Source: Saussurea involucrata
Lineage: Eukaryota > Streptophyta > Magnoliopsida > Asterales > Asteraceae
Length of the DNA stretch: 64,000 bases
NCBI GenBank assembly: GCA_033807775.1
Contig: CM066313.1
Location: 63,906,484 to 63,970,483, forward strand
Direction: 5' to 3'
This document shows positions 41,495 through 50,761 of the stretch, piece after piece (position 1 is the first letter of the stretch; the number at the start of each line of letters is the position of its first letter). The translations under genes and the position numbers were made by a program. The notes below the pieces were generated by a model. That model saw nothing but the letters and a program-made list of their open reading frames with translations. It had not been told where the DNA came from and searched no databases.

Positions 41495-44206
41495 ATGGAC
41501 AACTCAATGGATTCTCACAGTACTCTTGTTTCAAAGGTTCCCATGCTCAAACCCAATGAATTTGACATGTGGAAACTAAGAATCAAGCAGTACATTCTTC
41601 TTACTGATTATGCAATATGGGACATTATAGAAAATGGCCCATGTAATGAAGGAAAGATTGGAGCAGATGGAAAGAGACCTCCTCCCAAGACAGATGCTGA
41701 AAAGAAAGTAAGACAAACAGAGATGAAGGCATTAAGCACTCTGCTTTTGGCTATTCCTAATGAGTACCAACATCAATTCCAACACTGCACAGATGCACAG
41801 ATGTTGTGGAATGCTCTGGAGAAAAGATTTACTGGAACAAAGAGCACAAAGAGAAATCAAAAGGCTATTCTCAGGCAACAATATGAAAACTTTATGTCTG
41901 CAAAGAATGAGTCTATGACTCAAACTTTTGACAGATTTAACAAGTTAATTGGAGAATTAGCAACTGTGGGTGTACACATGGATGCTGATGATGTCAACAG
42001 AAAGTTCCTTAGATCATTGGGAGAAGAATGGACCATGTACACTGTCTCATTCAGACAGAATGACCAATTGGAGGACAAAGAGCTAGATGACCTCTACAAT
42101 GATCTAAGAGTATTTGAGGCTGAAGTTGAAGCCAAGAAAAGGCCATCAGGATTTGTTTATAATGCTGCTTTGTTATCTTCATCCTCTGATACTGCTGCTA
42201 ATCCTGATTCTGTTAATACTGCAGGTTCTGTTAATTCTGCTAGTGGAACCAATCAAGAGAAGACCACAGATTCTGTACTAGAAGCATTCTTTTCTAGTCA
42301 TGTCCACTCTTCTCTAATCAATGATGATTTAGAGCAGATCAATGCTGATGATCTGGAAGAGATGGACATCAAGTGGCAGATGGCTATGCTATCAATGAGG
42401 GTGAAGAAATTCATCAAAAGGACTGGGAGAAACAACTTTTCCCAAAGAAGAGAAGATGGTGCAGGCTTTGACAAGTCAAAGGTTGAATGCTATAAGTGTC
42501 ACAAGATGGGACACTTTGCCAGAGAATGCAGAAGTGGAGGATCACAGACTCCAAATGGAAACCAAAACAGAAGCTCCTCTCAAGCCCTTGTTTCTCAACA
42601 AGGAATGGGATTTGATTGGAGTGATCAAGCTGAAGAAGCCTGTCAGAATCAAGCTCTTATGGCAGAAGTGTCTGATATCCCCACTGAGGTACAATCTAAA
42701 CTCTGTTCTCAAGCTTGCATTGATGCTGTTAAAAGATATAGGGATCACAATCAGGGTATGTGTGATGACCTTAAGAGGCTAGAGAAAGATGTGAAAGATT
42801 ATGTTAGGATTGTAGAAAGGTTTGAGGAACAGATTAGAGCTTTTCAAGCTAATGAACTTCAACACCACTATGATACTAACTATTGGAAGTGGGAGAAGAA
42901 TGAGTATGAGATTAAGCTGAAAGTATCTGGGGAGGAGAATGAAAAGTTAAAAGAAGAGCTTAAAAAGGTTAAACTTGATGTTGAAAAGTTTACCTGTGCT
43001 TCTAAAACCATGGACACCATCATTAAAGCACAAATCCATGACAAGATGAAAGTAGGGATAGGGTACAATGCCACACCTCCACCCTACAATAACAACTACA
43101 TACCTCCTAAGTCTGATCTGTTAGAGACCAAGGATAGAAAGGAACCTGAATTAAAGATTGATATAGATCCTTGTGAAAAAGAAATAGTTGTTGAGGATGA
43201 GACTGACAAAGTAGACTCTGATGAGGAATATGAGAGTCCATGTGTCAAGAACACAGAGATCAAAAGGACTGAAGAGAAAAAGGAAGTTCATTACACACAG
43301 CCCAAAGTTGTGAACTCAAATACTTGTAAACAGTGTTCCTGCAGGAAATTCAAAGAGAACAAGCCCCAAAAACATGATAATCAGAGGGGAAATCAAAGGA
43401 ACTGGAATAACCAGTGGGCTATGAGACAAGGAGTTGACCTGAACAGAATCAACAGGCCAAAACCTTGTTTCATCTGTGGTAAGCTAAATCACTTAGCCAA
43501 ACACTGTTATTTCAATCCTATTAACCAAAGGTTTAATGCTCAAAGATCTTTTCAAAAACCTAGTGGTTACAGAAGGAATGGTGGATATAAAAAATCTGCA
43601 AAGAAAAATGTGGCAAAGAAACAAGACCACATAAAGAAAACAACTGAAAAGGAATGTGATAATATGTGGGTTCGAAAAAGCACTAAAAACAATACTGCTG
43701 CTAGCAGTGTTAGTACTGCTAACACTGCTAGTACTGCTTCAAAAGTTAGTGCTGCTAGCAGTATTAATACTGCTAGTAATCATTCCAAAGTTAGTACTGC
43801 TAGCAATATTAATACTGCTAGTAATCATTCCAAAGTTAGTACTGCTAGCAATATTAATACTGCTAGTATTCAGTCCAATGTTAGTGCTGCTAATACTGTT
43901 AGTGCTTCTTCTTCAGCTAGTACTGCTGCTAGCAGTATTAACTCTGTTAATACTGCTTCTAGCAGTGTTAACTCGGTTAATACTGCTACCTCTGTTAGTA
44001 CTTCTGAGGTTAATACTGCTAGCACTGTTAGTACTGCTAGCACTGTTAGTACTGCTGCAAGTGCTGCTACACCAATAATTTTGACAAAGTATTCCAGCAC
44101 AGCAGTACCAAAAGTTAAAAATCTCATCAAAACCAAGTGTAAGTATTTTGATGAGCAAGGGAGACCCAAGACCACTTCGGCTTGGGTTCCAAATAAAACT
44201 AACTGA
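41495..44206 (+). CDS. gag: Copia-6 gag protein
   Basis: 903 codons from MDNSMDSHSTLVSKVP, the first ATG after the primer site; the upstream in-frame codons lie in the LTR and primer site. The N-terminal third is the copia gag domain (NEFDMWKLRIKQYILLTDYA, FDRFNKLIGELATVGVHM). A nucleocapsid knuckle, CYKCHKMGHFAREC, lies at about 332-345, a coiled coil follows, then a Cys-rich CKQCSCRKF at about 610 and a second knuckle, CFICGKLNHLAKHC, at about 657-670. Residues 729-862 are Ser/Thr/Ala/Asn repeats (NTASTVSTAS) encoded by the family motif aatactgctag. It ends SAWVPNKTN. Two knuckles and a long C-terminal extension are SIRE-like. Confidence 0.93.
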   Translation: MDNSMDSHSTLVSKVPMLKPNEFDMWKLRIKQYILLTDYAIWDIIENGPCNEGKIGADGKRPPPKTDAEKKVRQTEMKALSTLLLAIPNEYQHQFQHCTDAQMLWNALEKRFTGTKSTKRNQKAILRQQYENFMSAKNESMTQTFDRFNKLIGELATVGVHMDADDVNRKFLRSLGEEWTMYTVSFRQNDQLEDKELDDLYNDLRVFEAEVEAKKRPSGFVYNAALLSSSSDTAANPDSVNTAGSVNSASGTNQEKTTDSVLEAFFSSHVHSSLINDDLEQINADDLEEMDIKWQMAMLSMRVKKFIKRTGRNNFSQRREDGAGFDKSKVECYKCHKMGHFARECRSGGSQTPNGNQNRSSSQALVSQQGMGFDWSDQAEEACQNQALMAEVSDIPTEVQSKLCSQACIDAVKRYRDHNQGMCDDLKRLEKDVKDYVRIVERFEEQIRAFQANELQHHYDTNYWKWEKNEYEIKLKVSGEENEKLKEELKKVKLDVEKFTCASKTMDTIIKAQIHDKMKVGIGYNATPPPYNNNYIPPKSDLLETKDRKEPELKIDIDPCEKEIVVEDETDKVDSDEEYESPCVKNTEIKRTEEKKEVHYTQPKVVNSNTCKQCSCRKFKENKPQKHDNQRGNQRNWNNQWAMRQGVDLNRINRPKPCFICGKLNHLAKHCYFNPINQRFNAQRSFQKPSGYRRNGGYKKSAKKNVAKKQDHIKKTTEKECDNMWVRKSTKNNTAASSVSTANTASTASKVSAASSINTASNHSKVSTASNINTASNHSKVSTASNINTASIQSNVSAANTVSASSSASTAASSINSVNTASSSVNSVNTATSVSTSEVNTASTVSTASTVSTAASAATPIILTKYSSTAVPKVKNLIKTKCKYFDEQGRPKTTSAWVPNKTN
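43680..44075 (+). repeat. AATACTGCTAG coding repeats in Copia-6 gag
   Basis: About 30 ACTGCTAG-like units, including two matching copies of a 48-51 bp unit with aatcattccaaagttag (43770-43870). They encode Ser-Thr-Ala-Asn-Val repeats and keep the reading frame open. Confidence 0.88.
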
Positions 44207-44217
44207 TTTATCTTGAT

Positions 44218-47200
44218 GTGCAGGGAAACCAACAGCTCAAGGGGAAGAGCATTTGGCATGTTGATAGTGGTTGCTCCAGGCACATGACAGGTAACATGTC
44301 CTGCCTCAAAAATTTCAAAAAGGTTGATGGAGGACATGTTGCATTTGGGGATAATCCTGCTGGTGGAAAGATAAGTGGTAAGGGTGATGTTTCAAAGGGT
44401 AAGATGACCTTTGAAGATGTATACTATGTTGAACAATTGAGATACAACCTGTTAAGTGTATCACAGGTTTGTGACAAGAAGCATAGTATATTGTTTACAG
44501 ACTCTGAATGTATTATCCTTGCTCCTGGATACAAAGTGGTTGATGAAAACATGATACTTCTGAGAACTCCAAGGAAGGATAATGTTTATTGTTTAGATTT
44601 GGAAAGTGTTTCATCTGATTCATCTCTAAATTGTTTAGTTTCAAAAGCTTCTTTAGATGAATCATCACTATGGCACAGAAGGATGTGTCACATGAACTTT
44701 AAAACAATAAATAAACTTGTTAAGAATAACCTTGTAAGGGGTTTGCCATCCAAAGTATATTCATGTGATGATCATTGTGTTGCTTGTCTCAAAGGCAAAC
44801 AACACAAAACTTCTCATAAGTCCAAAGAGATAAACACTATATCAAATCCTCTTCAACTGTTACATATGGATCTGTTTGGTCCTACCAATGTGATGAGTAT
44901 TGGCAAGAAATCATACTGCTTAGTTATTGTTGATGATTATTCTAGATTTACTTGGGTATATTTTCTGAGAACTAAAGATGAGACAAGTGGACTGATCAAA
45001 TCTTTCATTCTCAAAATTGAAAACCAATCAAATCAAAGAGTGAAAGTCATTAGATCAGATAATGGAACTGAGTTTAAAAATTCTGATCTAAACACCTTTT
45101 GTGAAGAAAAAGGAATTGAGAGACAATACAGTGCTCCTAGGACTCCACAACAAAATGGTGTTGCTGAGAGAAGGAATAGGACACTGATTGAGGCTGCTAG
45201 ATCTCTGTTAGCTGACTCAAAGTTACCAATTACTTTTTGGGCAGAAGCAGTTAATACTGCCTGCTATGTTCAAAACAGAGTTTTAGTTGTAAAGCCTAAA
45301 AACAAGACACCTTATGAGCTTTTCCATAAAAGGAAACCATATATTGGATTTTTCAAGCCATTTGGATGTCCTTGTACTATTCTCAATACCAAATCTCACT
45401 TAGGCAAGTTTGATAGCAAAGCAGATGATGGTTTTCTTGTTGGGTATTCATCTCAAAGTAAGGCCTACAGAGTCTTTAATACCTCTTCTAGAATAATTGA
45501 AGAAAGTGACAATGTCAAATGCAATGAGAACACACCAAATCCTATTGGTTCAGGTCCTAATTGGCTATTTGACATTGATTCACTCACTAATTCTTTGGGT
45601 TTCAGTGGTGATGTATATGCAGGACAAAGGGATACACCATCATCAGAACACAGAATTCAATCTGTGATATTTCCAATCCCTTCCATTGATCCTGTGGAAT
45701 TCTGTGAACACCATGAGGAGACTGAACCTATTCAGAATGAAGAAGAGAGGAGAGCAGAGGAAAATCAGTCTTCAGGTTCAAATTCCAGAGAATCTGAGGT
45801 GACTGAAGAAGCAGAAACAAATCCAGAATTAAATGAGTCTAATCTGGATGAGGACTTACAAGAGGAAGCTGGTCATCAAACAAGAACTCAGAAAAATCAT
45901 CCTCCTGAGTTGGTAATTGGAGATATTGCATCTCCCATGATGACTAGAAAGCACAGCAGACTCCAAGAGTTGCAAGAGCAGCAAAATACAGTTAACACTG
46001 TTCTTACTTGCTTTCTGTCCCAGATTGAGCCCAAAAAGGCTTATGATGCCATGAAAGACCCAAGCTGGATAGAGGCAATGCAAGAGGAGCTGCTACAGTT
46101 CAAATTACAGGATGTTTGGGACTTGGTAGACCTTCCAAAAGGTCATAGAGCAATTGGCACCAAGTGGATTTTCAGGAACAAGAAGGATGACAGAGGGATT
46201 GTAATCAGAAACAAAGCTAGACTGGTTGCACAAGGGTACACTCAGGAAGAAGGAATAGATTATGAGGAAGTCTTTGCTCCTGTGGCAAGGATTGAAGCAA
46301 TCAGGTTATTTCTAGCCTATGCCTCATACATGAAGTTCAAAGTGTACCAAATGGATGTCAAAAGTGCATTTCTGTATGGAAGCATTGAGGAAGAAGTATA
46401 TGTCTGTCAACCCCCTGGATTTGAGAATCCATTGCATCCTGACAGAGTATACAAGCTGAAGAAGGCTCTCTATGGTTTGCATCAGGCCCCAAGAGCATGG
46501 TATGACACTTTGTCTACCTATCTCTTGATAAATGACTTTGAAAGAGGAGTCATTGACAAGACCCTGTTCATCAAGAGGAGAAAGAGAGGTACTTTACTTG
46601 TTCAGATCTATGTGGATGATATCATCTTTGGATCCACCAATGATCAAATGTGTAAAGAGTTTGAAGAATTGATGCACAAAAGCTTCAAGATGAGCTCCAT
46701 GGGAGAACTTACATTCTTTCTTGGGCTTCAGGTAAAACAGAGGAAAGATGGAATTTTTATTAGCCAATCCAAGTATGTGAAAGACATCCTGGACAAGTTT
46801 GGTTTATCAGACTCAAAGTCAGCAAGCACTCCAATGGAAACACATAAACAGATCACTGCAGATCTTGAGGGGGAGGATGTGGATGTCCATCATTACAGAT
46901 CAATGATTGGATCTCTCATGTATCTCACAGCCTCTAGACCTGACATTATGTTTTCAGTCTGTGTTTGTGCCAGATTTCAGGTTTCTCCTAAGCAATCACA
47001 CCTTCATGCTGTCAAGAGAATATTCAGATACTTAAAAGGGCAACCTAGATTAGGTCTCTGGTATCCTCATGAATCCTCTTTTGACTTGCTTGCATATTCA
47101 GATAGTGATTTGGGAGGAGCCAACATGGATAGGAAGTCTACTTCAGGTGGATGTCAGTTTTTGGGTACAAGACTAGTATCTTGGCAGTGTAAGAAACAAA

Positions 47201-47553
47201 CCACAGTGTCCTTATCTACCACAGAAGCTGAGTACATAGCTGCTGCAAGCTGCTGCTCTCAGGTTCTATGGATTCAGAATCAGATGTTGGACTATGGGGT
47301 AACTTTTCTTCACACACCAATCTTCATTGATAACAACAGTGCTATTAGCATTGTTAATAATCCAGTCAAACACTCAAAAACAAAGCATATAGAGATAAGG
47401 TATCACTTTATAAGAGATTGCAATGAAAAGAAATTAATTCAGGTTGCTAAAGTTCATACAAATGACCAGTTTGCTGATCTATTCACAAAAGCTTTTGATG
47501 TGGGTAGATTCACCTTTTTGGTAACAAGTGTGGGCATGATCAACCTAGAATAA
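44218..47553 (+). CDS. pol: Copia-6 pol polyprotein
   Basis: 1111 codons in a different frame from gag, starting 11 bases after the gag stop, just behind TGATGTGCAGG. Domains in order: protease (HVDSGCSRHMTG, Asp about residue 16), GAG-pre-integrase (LWHRRMCHMNF, CVACLKGKQH), integrase with catalytic D218, D281 (RSDNGTE) and E317 (NGVAERRNR), spacing 35 between the last two, integrase C-terminus (GKFDSKADDGFLVGYS), acidic linker about 500-590, RT with YVDD at 798-801, and RNase H with D962 (SDSDLGG) and TEAEY at about 1003. All key residues are present, so it looks functional. Expression from a separate frame needs a frameshift, reinitiation or splicing. Confidence 0.95.
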   Translation: MQGNQQLKGKSIWHVDSGCSRHMTGNMSCLKNFKKVDGGHVAFGDNPAGGKISGKGDVSKGKMTFEDVYYVEQLRYNLLSVSQVCDKKHSILFTDSECIILAPGYKVVDENMILLRTPRKDNVYCLDLESVSSDSSLNCLVSKASLDESSLWHRRMCHMNFKTINKLVKNNLVRGLPSKVYSCDDHCVACLKGKQHKTSHKSKEINTISNPLQLLHMDLFGPTNVMSIGKKSYCLVIVDDYSRFTWVYFLRTKDETSGLIKSFILKIENQSNQRVKVIRSDNGTEFKNSDLNTFCEEKGIERQYSAPRTPQQNGVAERRNRTLIEAARSLLADSKLPITFWAEAVNTACYVQNRVLVVKPKNKTPYELFHKRKPYIGFFKPFGCPCTILNTKSHLGKFDSKADDGFLVGYSSQSKAYRVFNTSSRIIEESDNVKCNENTPNPIGSGPNWLFDIDSLTNSLGFSGDVYAGQRDTPSSEHRIQSVIFPIPSIDPVEFCEHHEETEPIQNEEERRAEENQSSGSNSRESEVTEEAETNPELNESNLDEDLQEEAGHQTRTQKNHPPELVIGDIASPMMTRKHSRLQELQEQQNTVNTVLTCFLSQIEPKKAYDAMKDPSWIEAMQEELLQFKLQDVWDLVDLPKGHRAIGTKWIFRNKKDDRGIVIRNKARLVAQGYTQEEGIDYEEVFAPVARIEAIRLFLAYASYMKFKVYQMDVKSAFLYGSIEEEVYVCQPPGFENPLHPDRVYKLKKALYGLHQAPRAWYDTLSTYLLINDFERGVIDKTLFIKRRKRGTLLVQIYVDDIIFGSTNDQMCKEFEELMHKSFKMSSMGELTFFLGLQVKQRKDGIFISQSKYVKDILDKFGLSDSKSASTPMETHKQITADLEGEDVDVHHYRSMIGSLMYLTASRPDIMFSVCVCARFQVSPKQSHLHAVKRIFRYLKGQPRLGLWYPHESSFDLLAYSDSDLGGANMDRKSTSGGCQFLGTRLVSWQCKKQTTVSLSTTEAEYIAAASCCSQVLWIQNQMLDYGVTFLHTPIFIDNNSAISIVNNPVKHSKTKHIEIRYHFIRDCNEKKLIQVAKVHTNDQFADLFTKAFDVGRFTFLVTSVGMINLE

Positions 47554-47668
47554 ATTCTTGACTTTCTGTTTTTATACCTATATTTCTTCCTGTATTTGGT
47601 GCTACTAACTTTCTTTCTCAGGATCCTCTGTTTTCCTCAGATTACCAAGTGAAGAAAAGTGTAAGTGT

Positions 47669-48172
47669 GGTTACTACTGCCAGTACAGAAGTTACTACTG
47701 TCTGTGTTCCAGCAGTTACTACTGCTCAGTGGTTAATACTGCTCAGTGGTTAATACTGCTAGTACAGTTAATACTGCTAGTGTAGTTAATACTGCTTGGT
47801 CGTTAATACTGCTCAGTAGTTAATACTGCTCAGTAGTTAATACTGCTAGTGCATTTAATACTGCTAGTGGAGTTAATACTGCTCGGTAGTTAATACTGCT
47901 TGGTAGTTAATACTGCTAGGTAGTTAATACTGCTTGGCAGTTAATACTGCTCGGTAATTAATACTGCTCGGTAGTTAATACTGCTAGGTAGTTAATACTG
48001 CTTGGCAGTTAATACTGCTTGGCAGTTAATACTGCTCGGTAGTTAATACTGCTCGGTAGTTAATACTGCTCGGTAGTTAATACTGCTAGGTAGTTAATAC
48101 TGCTTGGCAGTTAATACTGCTTGGCAGTTAATACTGCTCGGTAGTTAATACTGCGAGGTAGTTAATACTGCT
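47669..48172 (+). repeat. 18-bp tandem array in Copia-6, TTAATACTGCT core
   Basis: About 25 regular units of ttaatactgctnggnag with an 18-bp period, after a few looser ttactactgc units. It lies between pol and the env-like ORF and is not coding. The core is the same as in the gag repeats and the LTR. Confidence 0.93.
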
Positions 48173-48311
48173 TCTGATAATCTAGGGCATATAAATACCC
48201 CTGTTTGCCCGCCCATGTTCATAACGACTCTTCGCATTTACTTCTTCTCTCTCGTTCTAACCTAGACTCCCCAGCATCTCTGTGCTTTTCTTTCAAGAAT
48301 CCTTAGGCATC

Positions 48312-50495
48312 ATGGAGTTTGTGGATGAGCACAATGAAATAGCCATGCTTCAGAAGCCGAAACAAGCTGCGGGATTCCACGATATAGTCGATTTTCTCAA
48401 ATCCTCGCACATCTCCTATGCACTCACGGTGAGCCCAACAATCTATATCGAACATCAGAAACAATTTTGGGAGAATGCCACTGTTAGTGTTGAAGAAGGG
48501 CAGAAGACCATACGAACAAGGGTTTGTGATAAACCCTTGAAAGTCACTGAAGAGGTTATTCGCATCTCCCTTCAGTTGAATGATGCTTCAGGTATAACTT
48601 CTATTCCTAATGAGGAACTCTTTTCTACTTTACAAAGAATGGGGTATGAAGGTCCCATTGGTGTTTTTAAATTCTACAAGTCAAAATTTTTCAACCAATG
48701 GAGATTTCTTGTTCATACCCTGATGCACTGTATTTCCAAGAAAACTACTGGATGGAGTGAGTTCAGCAGTCCCATTGCATATGCCTTGGTCTGCTTATCC
48801 ACTGCCAGAAAGTACAATTTCTCAGCAATGATCTTTAATGATCTTGTATCAAACTTGGAATCCAAAAAGACCTTTTTCATGTATCCAAGGTTTGTGCAAG
48901 AAGTTCTTAACAAGGAGTTGATGGACTTACCTCAGTTCACTGAGGTATATGTACCCAAATCCCCTAAAGGGAAGGTTTTTTCAAATATGAAAAGACTTCC
49001 TAGGGACTCGGAAGGAGTTGACACACCATTGTTCTCTACAATGATGGTTGTGTCCCACCCCTCTGAAGGTATGGCATCAGGATCAAGGCCTTCATTAGAT
49101 CAACCCACTGATGCCCAATCCCAACCTTCCATCTCAAAAGACATCCCACAGTCCATTCTTGAACAGCCCACTCCCACAATCACCAAAAGATTTCAAAGAA
49201 GAAAGGTGCACAAGGCTCCTTCCCTTGTTGTACCTACTCAAAGCCCTACGCCTTTAAGCCCTCAATTGGAGCATTCTCCAATTGAGAATATCAACAGGGA
49301 AACCACAGGGGTGTCTCCCAACCTCAAGAAGGTGGTCTCTAAGGAGAAGGATGACCATATGGGTGCTAAGGCTGCCACTACTTCTGCTAGCACAGAGAAG
49401 GACAGTGGTAACATAAATAAGACCTTCCCCATGGCAACTCTAAATGAGAAATCATTAGGAGGACCCAGGTGCCAAGAAACCAAGGGGGCAGGTAGTGCTT
49501 CTGCTAGGCAGAAGGCTTCTGCTGAAACTTCCAAGGATCCTTTAAAGAAGGTTAATACTTCTAAACAAGGTGAGGATAGATATAACTATGAGGAATTGAT
49601 GGAAACCTTAGGGAATATCAACTTGGATGTCATGGCACAAAAGAAAGAGATTGAGCAACTTAAGACTGTGGTTACCTACCAACAGTCTCAAATTGAGAAG
49701 CTCAAAAAGATGGTCACCAAGTTGCTGAACAAAAGGAAAAAGGCAAGGTTTGTGCTAAGAAGGAGAACCTCAACTGATGATGCTCCCAAAAAGGGGGAGT
49801 CAGAGTCAGAAGCAGAACTGAAACTGAAGGGTCCACAAATTGAGGGGGAGACTGCTCACATAGAGACTGAGATGGAAATGGACTATGCACAGTTTAAGGG
49901 GGAGTCCAGTGAGACAGAAAAGGGGGAAGAGTGTGTCAAAGAAACCAAAGCAGCAGAAACCAAAGCAGCAGAAACCACAGCAGCAGAAACCAAAGCAGCA
50001 GAAACCACAGCAGCAGAAACCACAGCAGCAGAAACTGTTAATGCTGCTGAGCTTGAACAAGCAGCAGAAACAGTTAATGCTGCTGAAGGCCAAACAGTCA
50101 AAGCAGCAGAAACTGAGAAGGAAGCAGTAACTACAACTCAAGCTGAAATAGATGAAGAAATTTACTGGATTATAAAGAACAGTATTGAAGCAGCATCACT
50201 ACATGTACTAAGAGAAGCAGTAACAGCCATAGCAGCAGAAATGGTTATTGCTGCTGAAAAACTTAAAGCAGCTGAACCAACTCCTGAGGCTGTCAAAACT
50301 CTTAAAAGAACCAAGATGATGTCCAAGAAAAGACCAAGAACCCAGCCCATAACTACAAAGAAGAAAAATGAAAAGAAACCAAGGGTGGAGTCATCTGCAG
50401 AAAAGGCCCAGGAGGAAACAGTGAAATCTGATGGAAAGGTTGCTGAAGAAGAAGTGGCAACTCCATCAGGGAAATCAGGCAATGTGCAATCATAA
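48312..50495 (+). CDS. Copia-6 env-like ORF (truncated copy)
   Basis: ATG at 48312 (MEFVDEHNEIAMLQKP); an upstream ATG at 48282 is in frame but less likely. The N-terminal 200 residues are a conserved globular domain (ALTVSPTIYIEHQKQFWENA) common after pol in SIRE-type elements. Pro/Ser-rich sequence, a coiled coil (EIEQLKTVVTYQQSQIEKL), then KAAET repeats follow. A TAA at 50493-50495 replaces a CAA found in the inverted copy, cutting the protein, and the following sequence is rearranged. No clear membrane segment is present, so calling it an envelope is not justified by the sequence. Four GGGGGAG polypurine-like runs lie inside it (49791, 49841, 49895, 49918). Confidence 0.8.
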   Translation: MEFVDEHNEIAMLQKPKQAAGFHDIVDFLKSSHISYALTVSPTIYIEHQKQFWENATVSVEEGQKTIRTRVCDKPLKVTEEVIRISLQLNDASGITSIPNEELFSTLQRMGYEGPIGVFKFYKSKFFNQWRFLVHTLMHCISKKTTGWSEFSSPIAYALVCLSTARKYNFSAMIFNDLVSNLESKKTFFMYPRFVQEVLNKELMDLPQFTEVYVPKSPKGKVFSNMKRLPRDSEGVDTPLFSTMMVVSHPSEGMASGSRPSLDQPTDAQSQPSISKDIPQSILEQPTPTITKRFQRRKVHKAPSLVVPTQSPTPLSPQLEHSPIENINRETTGVSPNLKKVVSKEKDDHMGAKAATTSASTEKDSGNINKTFPMATLNEKSLGGPRCQETKGAGSASARQKASAETSKDPLKKVNTSKQGEDRYNYEELMETLGNINLDVMAQKKEIEQLKTVVTYQQSQIEKLKKMVTKLLNKRKKARFVLRRRTSTDDAPKKGESESEAELKLKGPQIEGETAHIETEMEMDYAQFKGESSETEKGEECVKETKAAETKAAETTAAETKAAETTAAETTAAETVNAAELEQAAETVNAAEGQTVKAAETEKEAVTTTQAEIDEEIYWIIKNSIEAASLHVLREAVTAIAAEMVIAAEKLKAAEPTPEAVKTLKRTKMMSKKRPRTQPITTKKKNEKKPRVESSAEKAQEETVKSDGKVAEEEVATPSGKSGNVQS

Positions 50496-50509
50496 ACGGA
50501 TGCCCAATG

Positions 50510-50692
50510 TGACTTGTACATCACTAGTGTTGAATCTAACCCAATTCCACTTCAGGCTGAACCAATATCATCTAAGGCGCCTGAAATCATCTTTTGGGAC
50601 ACTTTGAAAGATGGTAGAAAGGAGTTCATTAGGTGATATTGGTTCAGCCTGAAGTGGAATTGGGTTAGATTCAACACTAGTGATGTACATGA
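50510..50692. repeat. Fold-back in the Copia-6 env-like 3' region
   Basis: The segment at about 50634-50691 is the reverse complement of about 50515-50573. It replaces the env-like C-terminus between ggagttcattag and catgatgactaag. The far junction falls in TGTACAT, which is shared by both sides. Confidence 0.9.
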
Positions 50693-50748
50693 TGACTAAG
50701 TTTTGGAAGCATCATCTGAAGAACTTGACTTCTTTTCCTAAAAGTCAA

Positions 50749-50761
50749 GTTAGGGGGAGAT
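50749..50761 (+). other. Polypurine tract of Copia-6
   Basis: GTTAGGGGGAGAT directly precedes the LTR at 50762. The matching tract on the minus strand is at 56503-56516. Confidence 0.9.

Noticed and set aside
47669..48172. CRISPR-like array
   Set aside because: Units are contiguous without unique spacers, in a plant retrotransposon; it is a simple tandem repeat.
49806..50141. Cys/Phe-rich ORF opposite the env-like gene, repeated at 54622-54942
   Set aside because: It is the antisense of KAAET codon repeats, so the composition is an artefact of the repeat.
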